A DNA stretch of 64,000 nucleotides from Monoplex corrugatus. Taxonomy: Eukaryota; Mollusca; Gastropoda; Littorinimorpha; Ranellidae. The notes beneath the pieces were generated by a model that was given only the letters and a program-made list of their open reading frames with translations, had not been told where the DNA came from and made no database searches. The stretch spans positions 67,134,876 to 67,198,875 of the forward strand of contig JAPXFY010000021.1 in NCBI GenBank assembly GCA_030674185.1. Direction: 5' to 3'. Made by a program: the position numbers and the translations under genes. Shown here piece after piece: positions 12,961-64,000 of the stretch (position 1 is the stretch's first letter; each line of letters begins with the position of its first letter).

Positions 12961-13933
12961 CTATTTAACTGATTTTAGATTGGATGCATAGAGAGAGAAA
13001 TTGTTGACAACTTCTGATGATGACCATCGTGTCGATTTCGTTATGGCAGCTCACCAGGGTCGTGTGCACGACCTGTGACAAATCACTGTATATTTGTATT
13101 CATAACTCTGAGAGGTAGGGCCTATTCAGGCTCTTGCACATGAGCAAATTAATGTTGATCAAGTGAGATCACGATGACCATCAAAATTGTGGTGTTCATC
13201 GTGTTGTCAGTCTGTTTCCACTTAAGTTCATCGTGCCTTTCTTTGACTTTGAGGTGCGTCATTCAGTGGGCATTAACTATTTACAATTTTAGATGTAGGC
13301 CTTGATCTTTATAATTCTGATCTCATTCTAAGCTCAGCACAAGTAAAATTACTGCTATGGCTTTTGGAGTTGTAGATCTGTAATACTGTTCGAATGAATA
13401 CTAGTCACAATAAGACAAGAAATAATCTAGGTGTTTACAACAACGTGTGTGTATGTGTGTACGTGCAGCCTGCATATGTCACTTTTATGTGTGTGTGTGT
13501 TGTGTGTGTATGCGCGCGTGCGTGCGTGAGCGTGTGTGTTTGAGTATGTGTGTGTGTGTGTGTGTCTGTGACTCAGTGATTTTCATGATCCCAATAATAA
13601 CATTTTATACAGTTTTGATACTAATAGCATATCAGTATTCTTTTTTCATTATGTTTCAGAGACAGTGTATCTGCTATTGGACATTGGACTTACAGTTGAA
13701 ACATTTAACATGACAAGGCACCCTTGGTAAACTTTGCCGCAGGTGAAGGTTTTCATTCCACTGTCAAGAATTGTTGCAAAGATTTGCTGGTGAAGTTGGA
13801 TAAAAGAAAAGCACCATATGAAGAGTCATCTGTCTCGTGTTCATTGTCCTTGGACCCAACAGATTTTTGAACCGTGGCATAAATTGTGGACAGCTGTGTG
13901 TGAGTAGGGTGCTTATGTAGTGTCCTTTTTACA
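12961..13933. other. no gene seen; putative SAP130 5' UTR or first intron
   Basis: The stretch is mostly unique sequence. A GT-rich microsatellite lies at 13445-13566 and a short palindrome GGTCGTGTGCACGACC at 13053. No coding exon is visible. Confidence 0.4.
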
Positions 13934-13968
13934 GTGTGTTTATATACAGCCATCGCTGAGAAGCCATT

Positions 13969-63726
<49,758 letters not shown>

Positions 63727-63899
63727 GTGAGTTCTCTCCACAGCAACATGTGAATGATAATATCGGCGTTATATTAGAGACATTGTTACTTTTGACTTCT
63801 TGTTGTTATTGTTGTTGTTGTTTTCGAGGACTACAATTCCCATGACCAATGTCACTTACAAGACGGCCTTGATATGTATGACTGTTGTTTTACCATGCC

Positions 63900-64000
63900 A
63901 TTAACCCTTTTGACTCCCGCACCCTGGCCACCACCTTCCTTTATTATCAGCCCTGCTATCAAAGCAAAATCTTAACCCTTTGACTCTCCCCTGTGGGGAT
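63900..64000. repeat. TTAACCCTTTGACTC-family MITE, cut by window edge
   Basis: ATTAACCCTTTTGACTCCCG near 63900 and TTAACCCTTTGACTCTCC at 63973. Confidence 0.7.

Overview
The window is animal (metazoan) nuclear DNA, most likely from a lophotrochozoan such as a gastropod mollusc. The evidence is small exons with GT-AG boundaries, very long introns, hundreds of bases of (CA)n, (CT)n and (TA)n, several SINE families, L2-like and RTE-like retrotransposon pieces, and hAT-like and TTAA-target DNA transposons. The species cannot be fixed from the sequence alone. There are no prokaryotic operons, rRNA genes or CRISPR arrays.

The main host gene is on the + strand. It is a SAP130 homologue (Sin3A-associated protein, a subunit of the Sin3/HDAC corepressor). 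A possible start-codon exon lies at 13969-14002. Thirteen further exons between 29910 and 63726 can be chained, nearly all with matching splice phases. The gene runs off the right edge before its C-terminal helical region. Its conserved blocks are SPRPSILRKR (exon at 44076), TPRKRARKQ (56612), EYIDEEGVRW and HFQRPADVR (60450), and GWRLHHVSTQL (63626).

On the - strand at the left, 3319-6554 holds a two-exon fragment of an unrecognised Lys/Ser-rich, probably nuclear, protein. Its large first exon carries a one-base frame break in a run of seven A. A small - strand ORF at 12317-12640 may share a divergent promoter with SAP130. Inside SAP130 intron 1, on the - strand (18537-25989), lies a transposase-derived gene. 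Its 372-bp N-terminal exon has been duplicated as perfectly frame-preserving cassettes, and its 3' part has frame breaks and looks internally deleted.

The rest is mobile and repeated DNA. It includes an L2-type ORF2 (8602-10476) and a truncated near-twin (56996-57540), and three 5'-truncated RTE-like tails with (ATG)n ends. An apparently intact hAT transposon (50104-52879, 696-aa transposase) sits in a (CA)n tract. Two hAT-type MITEs, two piggyBac deletion derivatives, at least five other TTAA-flanked inverted-repeat families, a foldback element and several SINE families are also present. The SAP130 introns carry large tandem arrays at 35.6-37.2, 38.3-39.2, 41.6-43.1, 54.5-56.6, 60.25-60.45, 60.7-60.96, 62.2-62.6 and 62.6-63.6 kb. 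The most unusual observation is that three of these arrays (before the exons at 37157, 60450 and 63626) are built from repeated copies of the adjacent intron-exon junction. Each of those exons is therefore preceded by a series of decoy 3' splice sites.
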